A stretch of 38,642 nucleotides of DNA from Moraxellaceae bacterium (GCA_018260315.1 JAGLBJ010000009.1:1-38642); one strand, 5' to 3'. Positions 7,771 to 17,323 are shown, counted from the first letter of the stretch. Notes: generated from the sequence alone by a model not told the origin. Numbers and translations: made by a program.

Positions 7771-7903
7771 TGTAACGACTCAACAGGTTTGCTACTTTTA
7801 AAATAACCATTTTTTCTAAAATCCAAAACAGTAGGCAAAATACCCCCTTGCACGCTACAATGCCCCTCGTAAAACGCTCACAGTCCACAGGTGGAAACTA
7901 TAC

Positions 7904-10765
7904 ATGCAAGAGTTCGCAATTGGTCAACGGTGGTTATCGGATACAGAATCTGAACTTGGGCTGGGTATCGTAGTTGCCATTGAAGACCGAACCGTCAGCA
8001 TTTTATTTCCAACGCATGAAGAAACCCGCGTATATGCCCGCGCTACGGCCCCCTTGTCGCGTATTATTTTTGGGGTCGGTGATGTGTTAACGGACGATCA
8101 GGGCCACTGTTGGCGCGTTATTGCCCGTGAAGCCATACAAGGCGTGATTCGTTATACCGTGATTGAACCCCAGCACTCACTAAGTCATCATGACCGTTTA
8201 AAGCAACCTGCTAAAAATATTACCGAAACTCGCCTGGCCGCTCATTTACAGCTTGCACGCCCGCTTGAACGTTTATTAGCGGCCCGTTTAGCCACCCGTG
8301 AATGGCATGATTTACGCATTGAAGGGTTATTAATGCAGTCACGCCTTGCGGTCAGCCCGTTACGCGGCCTGCTGGGGCCAAGGGTTGGCTTAATTGCGCA
8401 CCAATTGTATATTGCCCATGAGGTCGGTCGTCGTTTGGCGCCGCGCGTGTTGCTGGCTGATGAAGTGGGCCTTGGTAAAACCATCGAAGCCGGTTTAATT
8501 ATTCATCAGCAACTGTTAACGGGTCGTAGTGAACGGATTTTAATTTTGGTTCCCGACTCATTGCAGTATCAATGGCTGATTGAAATGCGGCGAAGGTTTA
8601 ATCTGCATTTTTCGTTATTTAACCTCGAACGTACCGCGTCCATGCGCGAACACAATCTTGAGGCCAATCCGTTTTTAGATGAACAATGTATTATTGCCAG
8701 TATTGACCTGTTGCTTGACCATGACGATTTACGCGATTTAGCCCTGGCCGCCGGGTTTGATTTACTGGTCGTTGATGAAGCGCACCATTTAACCTGGCAT
8801 GAAGATGCCGACACCGGCGAATATTATGGCAACGACCGTTATGAAATCGTCGCCGAATTTGCCGCACAAACTGCAGGCGTATTATTGCTCACCGCTACCC
8901 CCGAACAATTAGGCGCCGAAAGTCATTTTGCCCGGTTACGCCTGCTCGACCCTGAACGGTTCTCTCATTTGGAGCAATTTTTAGAAGAAGAACATCAATA
9001 CAGTCACATTGCCCAATTGGCCGAACATTTAATGGGTGAATTACCGCTTTCTGCCGACATTGCGCAACAGTTACACGCTATCTTGGGTCATACCGTGGCC
9101 GATACGCCCGAAGCACGTCAGCATGCCATGACCGAACTGCTGGACCGGCATGGTACCGGACGCATTTTATTTAGAAATACTCGTGACGCGGTGGCTGGTT
9201 TTAAAGGTCGCCAATGTTTGCCTGCCCCCTTACCTGCTCCGACGGACTGGGCCAAAACCGGCAATTTAAGAACGCAAATGTGGCCTGAAGAAACGCAACT
9301 TGATGGCGAATGGATGCAGACCGACCCACGCGTACCGTGGCTGCTCAATCTGCTTAAAACCAGTTTAAAACACGTTAAAGTATTGCTGATTGCGCGCTCA
9401 GGTCCGGTGGTTGAGTCGCTGGAACTGGTGCTAAAACATCATGGCAATATTCGGACTGCGCTGTTTCATGAAGGCATGAGTTTACTCGAACGTGACCAGG
9501 CGGCGGCCTATTTTGCCGATGAACAATATGGTGCACACATTCTGCTGTGTTCCGAAATTGGTTCAGAAGGCCGCAACTTTCAGTTTGCCCACCATCTGGT
9601 TTTGTTTGATTTACCGGCAAATCCTGATGTACTTGAGCAACGTATCGGCCGTCTTGACCGCATTGGACAACATGAAAACATTCAAATTCATGTGCCCTAT
9701 TTGGCTGGTACCGCTCAGGAACGCATGTTCCGTTGGTATCATGAAGCGCTAGATATTTTCGGACACATTTCGCCCACTGCGCAAACCCTGCAAGACCAAT
9801 ACGTCACCGCTTTAAAAGACTGTTTATTATCTGACCAGGGGGAACGGTTTGAAACGTTGCTTGAAACGGTCAATGAGAAACGTTTGAAACTCGAGGCCGA
9901 ACTGCAACATGGCCGCGACCGCCTGCTTGAGTTTAATTCGTGTCGGCCCATGGTGGCACAGCGCATTGTTAAAGCGTTTGAAGACTATGAACAACATAAT
10001 TTATTACCCGATTATCTGGAACGTTTTTTGGCCGCCACGCATATTGACTATGAACATCAAAGCAATGGCAGTTTAATTATCCGCCCATCTGACCAAATGC
10101 AGGTTGAAGGCTTGGATATTCCAGAAGACGGCATGACGGCGACCTTTAACCGCGCTCAGGCCCTTATTCATGATGATATGGCGTACCTGACGATTGAGCA
10201 TCCGCTCATGCAAAGCCTGTTTGAAATGTTGCACACTCAGCCATTCGGAAACACCAATATTTCCATTTTGCGCAGTTCTGCCATTCCGGCAGGTGAAATT
10301 ATTCTTGAAGCGTGGTTTTGGGTTGAAGTGATTGCGCCTAAAGTGCTTAATTTAGCCGCGAGTTTACCGCAGCAGTTTATCCGTGTTTTACTCAACGAAA
10401 AAGGCCAAGATTTATCGCAAAAAATCACGCCAGCGTTGTTACATCCTTATGTTGAAACCCTGGATTTAAACAGCGCCCGTCAAGTGGTGAAATTACGCCG
10501 TGAGGTCATTGCTGAACGTTATCAGCAGGCTGAAACGATTGCTCTAGCGCAAGTTGAACAATTTTCGAGCATTGCCCAAAAACGTTATAGCGAACGTTTG
10601 CAACATGAAATCGACCGTTTAACGCATCTACAAGCCTTAAATTCAAGCGTGCGCCCCGAAGAAATTGAACGCTTGCAAACGCAGCAGCAGCAAGGGCTTA
10701 AATTGTTGCAGCATTTATCGTTAGTGCCCGATTCGTTGCGCGTGCTGGTGGTGATGCGGCCCTAG
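7904..10765 (+). CDS. rapA: RNA polymerase-associated ATPase RapA
   Basis: A Swi2/Snf2 ATPase that binds core RNA polymerase and promotes its recycling. The 953-residue protein matches the family length (968 in E. coli). The N-terminal Tudor-like region begins FAIGQRWLSDTESELGLG. The ATPase core has EVGLGKT (187-193) as Walker A, VVDEAHH (289-295) as Walker B, LLTATPEQLG as motif III, and GSEGRNFQ and QRIGRLDRIGQ as motifs V and VI in the second RecA lobe. The C-terminal RapA-specific regions follow intact. GGTGGAAA precedes the ATG. It is convergent with ttcA, 42 bp away. Confidence 0.97.
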   Translation: MQEFAIGQRWLSDTESELGLGIVVAIEDRTVSILFPTHEETRVYARATAPLSRIIFGVGDVLTDDQGHCWRVIAREAIQGVIRYTVIEPQHSLSHHDRLKQPAKNITETRLAAHLQLARPLERLLAARLATREWHDLRIEGLLMQSRLAVSPLRGLLGPRVGLIAHQLYIAHEVGRRLAPRVLLADEVGLGKTIEAGLIIHQQLLTGRSERILILVPDSLQYQWLIEMRRRFNLHFSLFNLERTASMREHNLEANPFLDEQCIIASIDLLLDHDDLRDLALAAGFDLLVVDEAHHLTWHEDADTGEYYGNDRYEIVAEFAAQTAGVLLLTATPEQLGAESHFARLRLLDPERFSHLEQFLEEEHQYSHIAQLAEHLMGELPLSADIAQQLHAILGHTVADTPEARQHAMTELLDRHGTGRILFRNTRDAVAGFKGRQCLPAPLPAPTDWAKTGNLRTQMWPEETQLDGEWMQTDPRVPWLLNLLKTSLKHVKVLLIARSGPVVESLELVLKHHGNIRTALFHEGMSLLERDQAAAYFADEQYGAHILLCSEIGSEGRNFQFAHHLVLFDLPANPDVLEQRIGRLDRIGQHENIQIHVPYLAGTAQERMFRWYHEALDIFGHISPTAQTLQDQYVTALKDCLLSDQGERFETLLETVNEKRLKLEAELQHGRDRLLEFNSCRPMVAQRIVKAFEDYEQHNLLPDYLERFLAATHIDYEHQSNGSLIIRPSDQMQVEGLDIPEDGMTATFNRAQALIHDDMAYLTIEHPLMQSLFEMLHTQPFGNTNISILRSSAIPAGEIILEAWFWVEVIAPKVLNLAASLPQQFIRVLLNEKGQDLSQKITPALLHPYVETLDLNSARQVVKLRREVIAERYQQAETIALAQVEQFSSIAQKRYSERLQHEIDRLTHLQALNSSVRPEEIERLQTQQQQGLKLLQHLSLVPDSLRVLVVMRP

Positions 10766-10807
10766 AAAACCATTTCATTAAGTGATCATTGCGGCATAGG
10801 TTCGTGT

Positions 10808-11839
10808 TTAGTCTAACTGAATATTCAGCACTTGCAGACGATTTTGCATCTCTTCAGGTGAAATCGTCGCGGCAGGTGTGCGTTTTAATTGTTCAAAGTC
10901 AAATAATTCACGGTCCAGTAACTGCGATGGTGCAACGTTTTGCAAGGCGCTAAAAATACTGGCCAATCGCTTGGGATATTTTTGGTCCCAGTCGCGCAAC
11001 ATTTCGTTCATTTGGGCGCGCTGCAAATTGGACTGGCTGCCGCATAAATCACACGGTATAATCGGAAAATTGCGCGCTTTTGCATATTTGATGATGTCTT
11101 TTTCAGCCACATAAGCCAGCGGCCGAATGACCATATTGCGCCCATCGTCCGACAGTAGCTTGGGGGGCATTGATTTTAACGTACCGCCATGAAATAAATT
11201 CAAGAAAAACGTTGCCATCATATCGTCGCGATGGTGACCCAAGGCAATTTTAGTGGCGCCAATTTCTTCAGCAAAGCCATACAACGACCCACGCCGCAGC
11301 CGTGAACACACCGCACAATAGGGCGACCCTTCAGGCGTCAAGCGTTTAACGATGCTATAAGTATCTTTTTCTAAAATATAATGCGGAATACCTTGCGCGG
11401 TCAGATATTCAGGCAAAATATGCTCTGGAAAATTAGGCTGTTTTTGGTCCAGATTAACGGCCACAATTTCAAACTTAATCGGTGAATTTTTTTGCATGCT
11501 CAGTAAAATATCCAGCATGGTAAAACTGTCTTTACCGCCCGAAATGCAGACCATCACGCGATCGCCTTCTTCAATCATTTTATAATCGCGAATAGCATAC
11601 CCGACCTGACGCCGCAACTTTTTATGCAGGCGCTTAAAAGCGGTCGTTTTGGGGTCGTGGCTTAAATCGTCGACAGTTTTTTCAGTTAAATCAATAAAAG
11701 ACGTCGCAGAATCATATAGCGGCAAAGTAGGGTTATTTGTCTGTGCTTGAAGCCCGTTAACGCTGTTATCAGCACTCGTTAATGGGTCTTTAGGCTTCAA
11801 ATTTTCTGGATGAAATGGAGCTAACTCTGCCGTATTCAT
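10808..11839 (-). CDS. ttcA: tRNA 2-thiocytidine synthetase TtcA
   Basis: TtcA thiolates cytidine 32 of several tRNAs, using ATP and an iron-sulphur cluster. The 343-residue protein carries the PP-loop SGGKDS (100-105), and the cysteine motifs YCAVC and PCDLC that bind the cluster. [14 protein letters not shown] is a further family signature. About 65 residues precede the conserved core, a longer and variable N-terminus than in E. coli. Start 11839 is preferred over the ATG at 11854 because GAGG lies 9 bases before it. A long AT-rich intergenic region with DnaA-box-like sequences lies upstream. Confidence 0.95.
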   Translation of the reverse strand: MNTAELAPFHPENLKPKDPLTSADNSVNGLQAQTNNPTLPLYDSATSFIDLTEKTVDDLSHDPKTTAFKRLHKKLRRQVGYAIRDYKMIEEGDRVMVCISGGKDSFTMLDILLSMQKNSPIKFEIVAVNLDQKQPNFPEHILPEYLTAQGIPHYILEKDTYSIVKRLTPEGSPYCAVCSRLRRGSLYGFAEEIGATKIALGHHRDDMMATFFLNLFHGGTLKSMPPKLLSDDGRNMVIRPLAYVAEKDIIKYAKARNFPIIPCDLCGSQSNLQRAQMNEMLRDWDQKYPKRLASIFSALQNVAPSQLLDRELFDFEQLKRTPAATISPEEMQNRLQVLNIQLD

Positions 11840-11949
11840 TATCGTTGACCTCATTTAAACTGGCGCGTATTTTAACGGATTTTTACTTTAAGCTCACTTT
11901 TATTTTTAGGGGAAATTTTAAGCAGTAATACTGAAAATTTTTGGATTAG

Positions 11950-12131
11950 TTATACACAATAAATCATATTTTTATACATAAATAGGTCTGTATTGGCATA
12001 ACCCTTTTACTTACCTTTAAATAAATACACTGAAAATCAATTAGTTATTAAACATTAACCAAAAATTTTGGGGTTTAAATGACTGTTAAATGATAGTTTT
12101 CCACAAAAACTGTGGATAACTCTGTGGATAA
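11950..12131. other. Cluster of DnaA-box-like 9-mers in an AT-rich intergenic region
   Basis: TTATACACA (11950-11958, +), TTTTCCACA (12097-12105, +) and two copies of TGTGGATAA (12111-12119 and 12123-12131; perfect TTATCCACA on the minus strand) fit the DnaA box. The two perfect boxes are 12 bp apart and the third faces them. They lie in a 600-bp gene-free, AT-rich region (11840-12445) that looks like an origin or another DnaA-binding locus, but no dnaA, dnaN, rpmH, gidA or plasmid rep gene is in the window. A 65-codon minus-strand frame at 12164-12361 is AT-rich noise. Confidence 0.5.
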
Positions 12132-12385
12132 CTCGCTACTTGACATCATTTTGTAATGTAAGGTTAAGGGCTGCGCTTACATTGTTTATTTTTTAGACAC
12201 CTTAAAAAATCATTACCAAACAATGAGTTATTAAAATCAAGCAAAAATTTAACATTTATTTTTAAAAATTTTAATCGTTTGTTCATAAATACAGCAGATT
12301 TGGGACGATTGATTATTTTTTGAGCAAAACGGTTTGAGTAAACCTCAAGATAGCAAGGCAATAAACCCGATGGAGTAAAAAATTC

Positions 12386-12413
12386 TTGCGCTTTGTAAGT
12401 TATTTGTTACACT
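12386..12413 (+). promoter_or_regulatory. Candidate sigma-70 promoter of the lytic transglycosylase gene
   Basis: TTGCGC (12386-12391) and TACACT (12408-12413) are separated by 16 bp and lie 33 bp before the gene start. Both boxes match 4 of 6 consensus bases, so the call is moderate. Confidence 0.4.
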
Positions 12414-12445
12414 GTAGGCAACCATACTAACAACATAACAGGGAT

Positions 12446-13357
12446 ATGAACCTTCCTATGCAAAAGCGTATGTTACCTCATGAATGGCTCATTCTATTAA
12501 ACCCCATGTTAAAACGCGCGCTGTTAGTCGGTGCAGTCGTAGCGCCGTCTGCTGCCTTTGCTGGTCATATGTATATTTTTAAAGATACCAGCGGCAATGT
12601 CCTGTTAACCAACGTTGTCAATGGCAATAAACATCCCAACGGTTCTGGCTTTAGCGCCTTTAATACGCGCGTTAAAGTAACTTATTACCCGGATACCAAC
12701 GTGCACAGTTATACCAATTATGGCAAAACCGAAGCGGCCGTTTTACCGAGCTATAGCCGCAATCGCAACACGTATGATAGTTTAATTACTGCGTCGGCTG
12801 CCAATAATAGCGTCGATAAAGGGCTGCTTAAAGCCATTATGCACACTGAATCAAGCTTTAATCCGTCTGCAAATTCGCCGGTTGGTGCACAAGGTTTAAT
12901 GCAGCTCATGCCTGCCACTGCCCGTCGCTTTAATGTTGGAAACAGTTGGGACCCTGCGCAAAATATTGAAGGTGGGGCCAAATATTTAAGTTTTCTGCTT
13001 AAACGCTACAACAATAATTTAGAACATGCCATTGCTGCCTATAATGCCGGCGAAGGCAATGTCGATAAATACAACGGAATTCCCCCCTTTCACGAAACAC
13101 AGGATTATGTAAAACGCGTCATGAGCCGGTTTCATCACTTGTATTCAGGCGGTTCATTAACGCCCTCTGCAAGTCAAAGTACGGCTAGCAATACAAGCTA
13201 TAGCGCAGGCAGTACCTTTATTGCACCGCATAGCCCTGCCCGTCCTTTAACGTTAGCGGCAGCCAATTTATCTAACACCAATGATAACAATAATGCTGGC
13301 AATACTAACGGCGACCGGCAATATACCGACAGTGCCATTAATGCGCTGCGTCATTAA
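12446..13357 (+). CDS. Exported lytic transglycosylase, SLT domain
   Basis: A periplasmic peptidoglycan lyase that cleaves between MurNAc and GlcNAc to leave 1,6-anhydro ends. The signal sequence ends near residue 39 (SAAFA/GHMY). Residues 40-60 resemble the short DUF4124-like module found before such domains. The SLT domain starts at about 120, with catalytic Glu135 in TESSFNP, then GAQGLMQLMPATA, the central NIEGGAKYL and the AAYNAGEGNV motif. The C-terminal 80 residues are Ser/Thr/Asn-rich, probably a flexible linker. The start is uncertain: AGGGA nearly touches ATG 12446, so the ATG at 12458 is also possible. The origin-like region lies upstream. Confidence 0.92.
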   Translation: MNLPMQKRMLPHEWLILLNPMLKRALLVGAVVAPSAAFAGHMYIFKDTSGNVLLTNVVNGNKHPNGSGFSAFNTRVKVTYYPDTNVHSYTNYGKTEAAVLPSYSRNRNTYDSLITASAANNSVDKGLLKAIMHTESSFNPSANSPVGAQGLMQLMPATARRFNVGNSWDPAQNIEGGAKYLSFLLKRYNNNLEHAIAAYNAGEGNVDKYNGIPPFHETQDYVKRVMSRFHHLYSGGSLTPSASQSTASNTSYSAGSTFIAPHSPARPLTLAAANLSNTNDNNNAGNTNGDRQYTDSAINALRH

Positions 13358-13504
13358 CTACCTAGATTATTGAGTGTGTAAATTTGAGTTTAAGCTTAGT
13401 TAATGAGTTAAATGGCTATCGCATAAGCAAATACTTTAAAATGTCATCGTTATATCATGTAAAGTTCATATGATGCCGTTTTTATTAATAAGGTTAATGG
13501 ATTA

Positions 13505-14098
13505 ATGCGCACGTTGTACTCTATGAATTGTTCTACTTTAGCCCGTTTTGGATTCATACTTGGCGCTGGTTTATTCGGTTCTGTTTATGCTGCACAAGCT
13601 ACACCAGCCCCTGTTTCTCAAGTGGAACAAGCCAATTTAGCGTTTAAATTATTTACTAAAACCTGTTTGGCTATGCCTGATAATAATGCAGCGGTTTCGG
13701 CTTGGGCAACTAAAAATCATTTTATAAAACCAGAACCCAAAACCAGTAATATGATTTTACAAAATCGTGGCGGTGAAGTCTGGATTGTCCCCACCCGTAA
13801 AGCACAATTTTTAGTGGTATTACATCCCGATAAACGTTGTTCAGTCTGGGCGCGCACGGCTGACCCACAGCAAATTAATATAAACTTAAACCGACTGGCA
13901 GCCTCTTTGGCTAAACCTGGGCGTATTGTTAAAAAAGTACGCGATATGCAAGTTCCTGTAGGACAATCCTCGGCCTATCAGCTTAGCTACGAAGTGCGGC
14001 AAGTCGGTGTTCATCAAGCGCTGTTATTGCTGGCGACGACCTCAACTGATAAAAAAGCATTATCGCAGGCGGTATTAACGCTTAGTCCAATTTCTTAA
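13505..14098 (+). CDS. Uncharacterised exported protein
   Basis: I do not recognise this 197-residue protein. A signal peptide is visible at residues 10-32 (hydrophobic core FGFILGAGLFGSVYA, cleavage near YAAQA). The mature part has two cysteines, in FTKTCLAMP and HPDKRCSVW, that could form a disulphide, and alternates short strands with helices. It has no catalytic motif that I can identify. It is monocistronic in appearance, with a good terminator 37 bp after its stop. A short leader region (13358-13504) contains TATCAT as a possible -10. Periplasmic or outer-membrane location is inferred from the signal sequence. Confidence 0.75.
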   Translation: MRTLYSMNCSTLARFGFILGAGLFGSVYAAQATPAPVSQVEQANLAFKLFTKTCLAMPDNNAAVSAWATKNHFIKPEPKTSNMILQNRGGEVWIVPTRKAQFLVVLHPDKRCSVWARTADPQQININLNRLAASLAKPGRIVKKVRDMQVPVGQSSAYQLSYEVRQVGVHQALLLLATTSTDKKALSQAVLTLSPIS

Positions 14099-14134
14099 GA
14101 ACCAACTCCTAAAAACCTATTGAAATAAATAATT

Positions 14135-14179
14135 AAGCAGCTTTATCGTTATTTTAATAAATGAATAAGGCTGCTTTTT
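14135..14179 (+). terminator. Rho-independent terminator
   Basis: AAGCAGC (14135-14141) pairs with GCTGCTT (14170-14176); TTAT and ATAA extend the stem past one wobble position, and TTTTT closes it on the plus strand. It follows the exported-protein gene by about 37 bp. Confidence 0.75.
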
Positions 14180-14248
14180 CATTATCTCTAATCTTTAGGT
14201 GCTAAAAATGCTATCATTAAGGGATTGGTAGTTCTATTTAAGCACCTT

Positions 14249-14710
14249 ATGAAAAAAATCAATTACTATCAAGCTGTTTCTATAAATAGGCCTATAATAA
14301 ATTTCTTGTCAGTAGGACTACTCGGGCTTGTATTGTTTGCATTGAATGGTTGTACTGAACAGTGGCACAATGCAGTGGTAGTGCAACATCTAGCACGGGA
14401 TAATACGACATTAAAAGTTAGCCTGGAATGGTATAATCTGTCACCCAAGCAAACGGATGAGCTGCAAAAACGCCCAGCAAAACAACTGCTATGCACCGAC
14501 CAAGCCCGCCCGACAGCGTTTATTCTCGGCTTTCCTGAAGATATGCATAACGGTCAAATGCATGCTGATTTAAAATATTATAGCGATGCCCGTTTGAATC
14601 ATACTTTGTCCTTGCCCCAAGTGATACATTTACGATGTCACTTGCAGTTTTCGCATATGCTGGGCGGGGTCATTAAATCAAGTGATTTTTATATAAACCC
14701 TAAAGCCTAA
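14249..14710 (+). CDS. Putative lipoprotein of unknown function
   Basis: A 153-residue protein starting MKKINYYQ, with a hydrophobic stretch (FLSVGLLGLVLFAL) ending in the lipobox LNGC, so the mature protein should be lipid-anchored. I do not recognise the rest. It has two more cysteines (LLCTDQ and LRCHLQ), and the mature part is mostly beta in character. An in-frame TTG at 14225 would add 8 residues; the ATG is chosen because it starts a normal signal sequence. Its stop overlaps the stop region of the convergent xerC gene by 4 bp. Confidence 0.65.
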   Translation: MKKINYYQAVSINRPIINFLSVGLLGLVLFALNGCTEQWHNAVVVQHLARDNTTLKVSLEWYNLSPKQTDELQKRPAKQLLCTDQARPTAFILGFPEDMHNGQMHADLKYYSDARLNHTLSLPQVIHLRCHLQFSHMLGGVIKSSDFYINPKA

Positions 14711-15678
14711 TTCTTTTTAGCCCGCGGATGCGCCGTATCATACACTTTGGCTAATTGCGCATAGTCTAAATGTGTATAAATTTGCGTCGTGTTTAAGTTG
14801 GCATGACCTAACAATTCTTGCACGGCGCGTAAATCTCCACTGCTGGCTAAAATATGCGATGCAAAACAATGTCTTAATAAATGTGGATACACATGCTGTG
14901 CTAAGCCCGCCCGTTTGGCCTGAACCAATACGCGCCGCTCAACCGTGCGAGTACTTAAACGCGTACCCAATCGCTCACTCACAAACAAAGCCGGTTCGGT
15001 ATCCAGCAACCAGAGTTCACGATGCGGTAGCCAGGTCTGCAACGCCTGCATGGCTTTACGACCAATGGGCACAATGCGCGTTTTATTGCCCTTACCTTGT
15101 ACCGTCACCAGCGCACGGTTAAAATCAATATCGGTCAGATTAAGCTGCACCAGTTCAGCTACACGCAGCCCACTGCTATATAGCAACTCCAGTATGGCAT
15201 GGTCACGAATCCACAAACGAGCAGCATCACGATCGGTCGGGGGCGCCTGGTCGAGTAGCTGATTGAGCACTTCGGGGTCAAGCATGTCGGGTAACGGACG
15301 CGCCGGCCGAGTAATGGTAAAATGCTGCGCCGGATTATGCGCAAGCTGACCTTGCGCCACCAGAAATCCTAAAAAGTGCCGTACTGCCGATAGTTCACGC
15401 TGTAAACTACTGGCAGCAATCGCGTCTTGTTCCAGACGTTGCGTAGCAAATTCATTGAGCATGCGCCGCTCAATATCGGCTAAGGTATAGTGTTTGGCCT
15501 GTAAAAATGTTAAAAATTGAATCACATCACGACGGTAAGCCTTTAACGTATGACTAGAGCGCCCTGCCTGTATTAACTGACTTAGCCATGCCTCTAAGGC
15601 AATAGATTCTGGTGGATTAGAATCATCGACAGGTGCTAACATTGGCTTAGCCGGAATATTTTTCAAAAGTCGCTGCAT
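14707..15678 (-). CDS. xerC: Tyrosine recombinase XerC
   Basis: With XerD, XerC resolves chromosome dimers at the dif site. The protein has the N-terminal SAM-like core-binding domain (about 25-110) and a catalytic domain with the full set of active residues: Arg172 in SGLRVAEL, Lys196 in GKGNKTR, His266 and Arg269 in HLLRHCFASH, His292 in LLGHANL and nucleophile Tyr301 in TTQIYTHLD. The motif order and length (323 residues, 311 from the alternative ATG at 15642) fit XerC better than a phage integrase. From the longer start it overlaps the upstream gene by 32 bases; from 15642 the gap is 4 bases. It is the last gene of the tatD-tetR-gspHIJK block. No dif-like site was seen. Confidence 0.92.
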   Translation of the reverse strand: MQRLLKNIPAKPMLAPVDDSNPPESIALEAWLSQLIQAGRSSHTLKAYRRDVIQFLTFLQAKHYTLADIERRMLNEFATQRLEQDAIAASSLQRELSAVRHFLGFLVAQGQLAHNPAQHFTITRPARPLPDMLDPEVLNQLLDQAPPTDRDAARLWIRDHAILELLYSSGLRVAELVQLNLTDIDFNRALVTVQGKGNKTRIVPIGRKAMQALQTWLPHRELWLLDTEPALFVSERLGTRLSTRTVERRVLVQAKRAGLAQHVYPHLLRHCFASHILASSGDLRAVQELLGHANLNTTQIYTHLDYAQLAKVYDTAHPRAKKN

Positions 15679-16270
15679 TTTTAACTTGTTGAATCACCTC
15701 GGGATTTTTAAAGCGTTTACCTTGCTTAAGCTGCTCGTATTGCTGGGGATTTTCCCATTCCTGTAAAATTTGTTCTGAAAACACGATATCGTTTAAGGTT
15801 AATACCCCCATCTGCCCATTTTCAACATCTGCCTTAAAACACTGCGCGTAACCCGTGTCGGTTTCGTGCACGATAACAGAATGCACCTGCACCGCCTGTT
15901 CGCCATTTTGCATATCCGTTTGGCTTAAAACCGCATTCGCCAAAAAGAAAAAAAGGCGTGAAAATTGCTCGGCTGAAGGAGATACAGGCAGTTCTATCCA
16001 GCGCGCGCTAAATTGTTTGCATGCGGCGATATAATCGGGATTATCTTGACGCCAAAAACAGATGGCATGGTCAAATGCATCAATCAAATCGCGAATCATC
16101 GTTTTTAACAGGCCAAAATCGTACACCATTTGTCCTTGGTCAAGCTGATGGGCCTCTAAAATCAACTCAACTTTGTAACTGTGCCCATGAATGGAACGCC
16201 GACACCGGTCCGAGCTACAATTACGCACGATATGCGCATTTTCAAATTTAAATAACTTGCGAATGAGCAT
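15647..16270 (-). CDS. 6-pyruvoyl-tetrahydropterin synthase / QueD-family protein, long form
   Basis: The 207-residue protein belongs to the T-fold PTPS/QueD family, whose members act on dihydroneopterin triphosphate to give 6-pyruvoyl- or 6-carboxy-tetrahydropterin (the latter for queuosine). Zinc ligands are visible as His13 (ENAHIV) and His28 and His30 (IHGHSY); YDFGLLKTMIRDL and AFDHAICF follow, and a C-terminal VHETDTGYAQ carries the conserved catalytic Glu. Two oddities: the Cys before the HGH motif is five residues ahead (CRRSIHGH), whereas QueD has four, and the protein is about 80 residues longer than E. coli QueD. Start 16270 is fixed by AGGAG six bases upstream. It lies between gspK and xerC, with no other queuosine gene nearby, so the substrate is open. 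Confidence 0.85.
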   Translation of the reverse strand: MLIRKLFKFENAHIVRNCSSDRCRRSIHGHSYKVELILEAHQLDQGQMVYDFGLLKTMIRDLIDAFDHAICFWRQDNPDYIAACKQFSARWIELPVSPSAEQFSRLFFFLANAVLSQTDMQNGEQAVQVHSVIVHETDTGYAQCFKADVENGQMGVLTLNDIVFSEQILQEWENPQQYEQLKQGKRFKNPEVIQQVKNAATFEKYSG

Positions 16271-16312
16271 AGCATTCTCCTGGTAAGCCCTTATTATACG
16301 CCTCAAAATGAT

Positions 16313-17323
16313 TTAATGCGGTATGTTTTGCAGACTGGTATCGCTTAAAACATCAGATTCAAAGGGTAAAAAGGACCGACGATAGATGACCAACTGCGCC
16401 CCTTTACGATAAATATCGCTGGTTAAATCGCGCACTCGATTCGATAGGGTGACTTTAATGTGCCCCTGATAAAACATACTTTTAAGCGCTAAAAAAGGCG
16501 CCAGCGCAGTCCGCTTTTTAGGGTCAGTCAAAGACTTAAAGGGCACTTGCGTCCACAATGTGTTTAATTCGGTCAAGCCCTTTTTGGCATCGCGCGCCTG
16601 GCTCCACGTTTTAAGAGCGGCCGCATCAAACGCATCGTCTAAGGCTGCCAGCACTTCGGGGCTAGCCGTGTTGATATTGATGGGCGAAAATACGGGAACG
16701 GCGGTCAACTGTTTAAATAGTAGCGCGTTTTTTTTAGGGTCATTAAACCCTTGCACCTGCATCAGCTCTTCTACGTGACTAAACGGCTGATTGGCAGCAT
16801 AACGCGGGGGATTTAAGCCTTGATACACACTGTTTTCGGCCCCTGAGGCACCGGTGATGGTATCGTCGGGGTCTTCCCAATCAAGCACGGCATCGGCCAA
16901 ATCGGCACTATAGCCCACCTGTACCAGCAAACGCGCCAAAATAGCATGGGCGGTCACGTCGGGTTTACCGTCATGGTATAAATTATTAAGATTAAACAAG
17001 CCTGATTGATCCATTAAGCGCGCACTCACGGTTCCATCTTCAACTGGATAAAGCGGAACAGGCTGGGCCCAGGCTTCCTGTAATGTGTCGTTCTGATTAC
17101 TGGTATCTTCATCATTTTTGAGTAGTGCGATTAAAAAATGTTCGCCCGCCAGTGCATACTCAAATGCCTGGTCTTGCCTGAATAATAAATCGGTTTGCCG
17201 CATAACGCGCTGCTGATGATTGAGCATGCTCATGGTCAACACCGTCGCCAAAACCACCATCAATAAAATGGTCAATAATGCGACCCCTTGCTGGGACTGT
17301 AACCGTGGCACGTGGCTATGCAT
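16313..17323 (-). CDS. gspK: Type II secretion minor pseudopilin GspK
   Basis: GspK caps the tip of the type II secretion pseudopilus together with GspI and GspJ. The N-terminus has the prepilin peptidase site QGVALLTILLMVVLA; the position normally held by Glu5 is not Glu, as usual in GspK. The large (over 300 residues) globular domain follows, with VLDWEDPDD and SPININTASPEVL, the second a family signature. Length 336 is typical. The start overlaps the gspJ stop by one base (TAATG), so translation is probably coupled. Confidence 0.93.
   Translation of the reverse strand: MHSHVPRLQSQQGVALLTILLMVVLATVLTMSMLNHQQRVMRQTDLLFRQDQAFEYALAGEHFLIALLKNDEDTSNQNDTLQEAWAQPVPLYPVEDGTVSARLMDQSGLFNLNNLYHDGKPDVTAHAILARLLVQVGYSADLADAVLDWEDPDDTITGASGAENSVYQGLNPPRYAANQPFSHVEELMQVQGFNDPKKNALLFKQLTAVPVFSPININTASPEVLAALDDAFDAAALKTWSQARDAKKGLTELNTLWTQVPFKSLTDPKKRTALAPFLALKSMFYQGHIKVTLSNRVRDLTSDIYRKGAQLVIYRRSFLPFESDVLSDTSLQNIPH

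Noticed and set aside
12164..12361. 65-codon minus-strand ORF between ttcA and the lytic transglycosylase gene
   Set aside because: Highly AT-rich, Lys/Asn/Phe-biased product without family resemblance, lying in the DnaA-box region; likely chance.
14772..15262. Plus-strand ORFs of 105 and 116 codons inside xerC
   Set aside because: Both are frame shadows of a well-supported gene with all catalytic motifs.
16313..17323. GspK pseudopilin missing Glu5 as a defect
   Set aside because: GspK proteins generally lack Glu at this place; it is a family feature.
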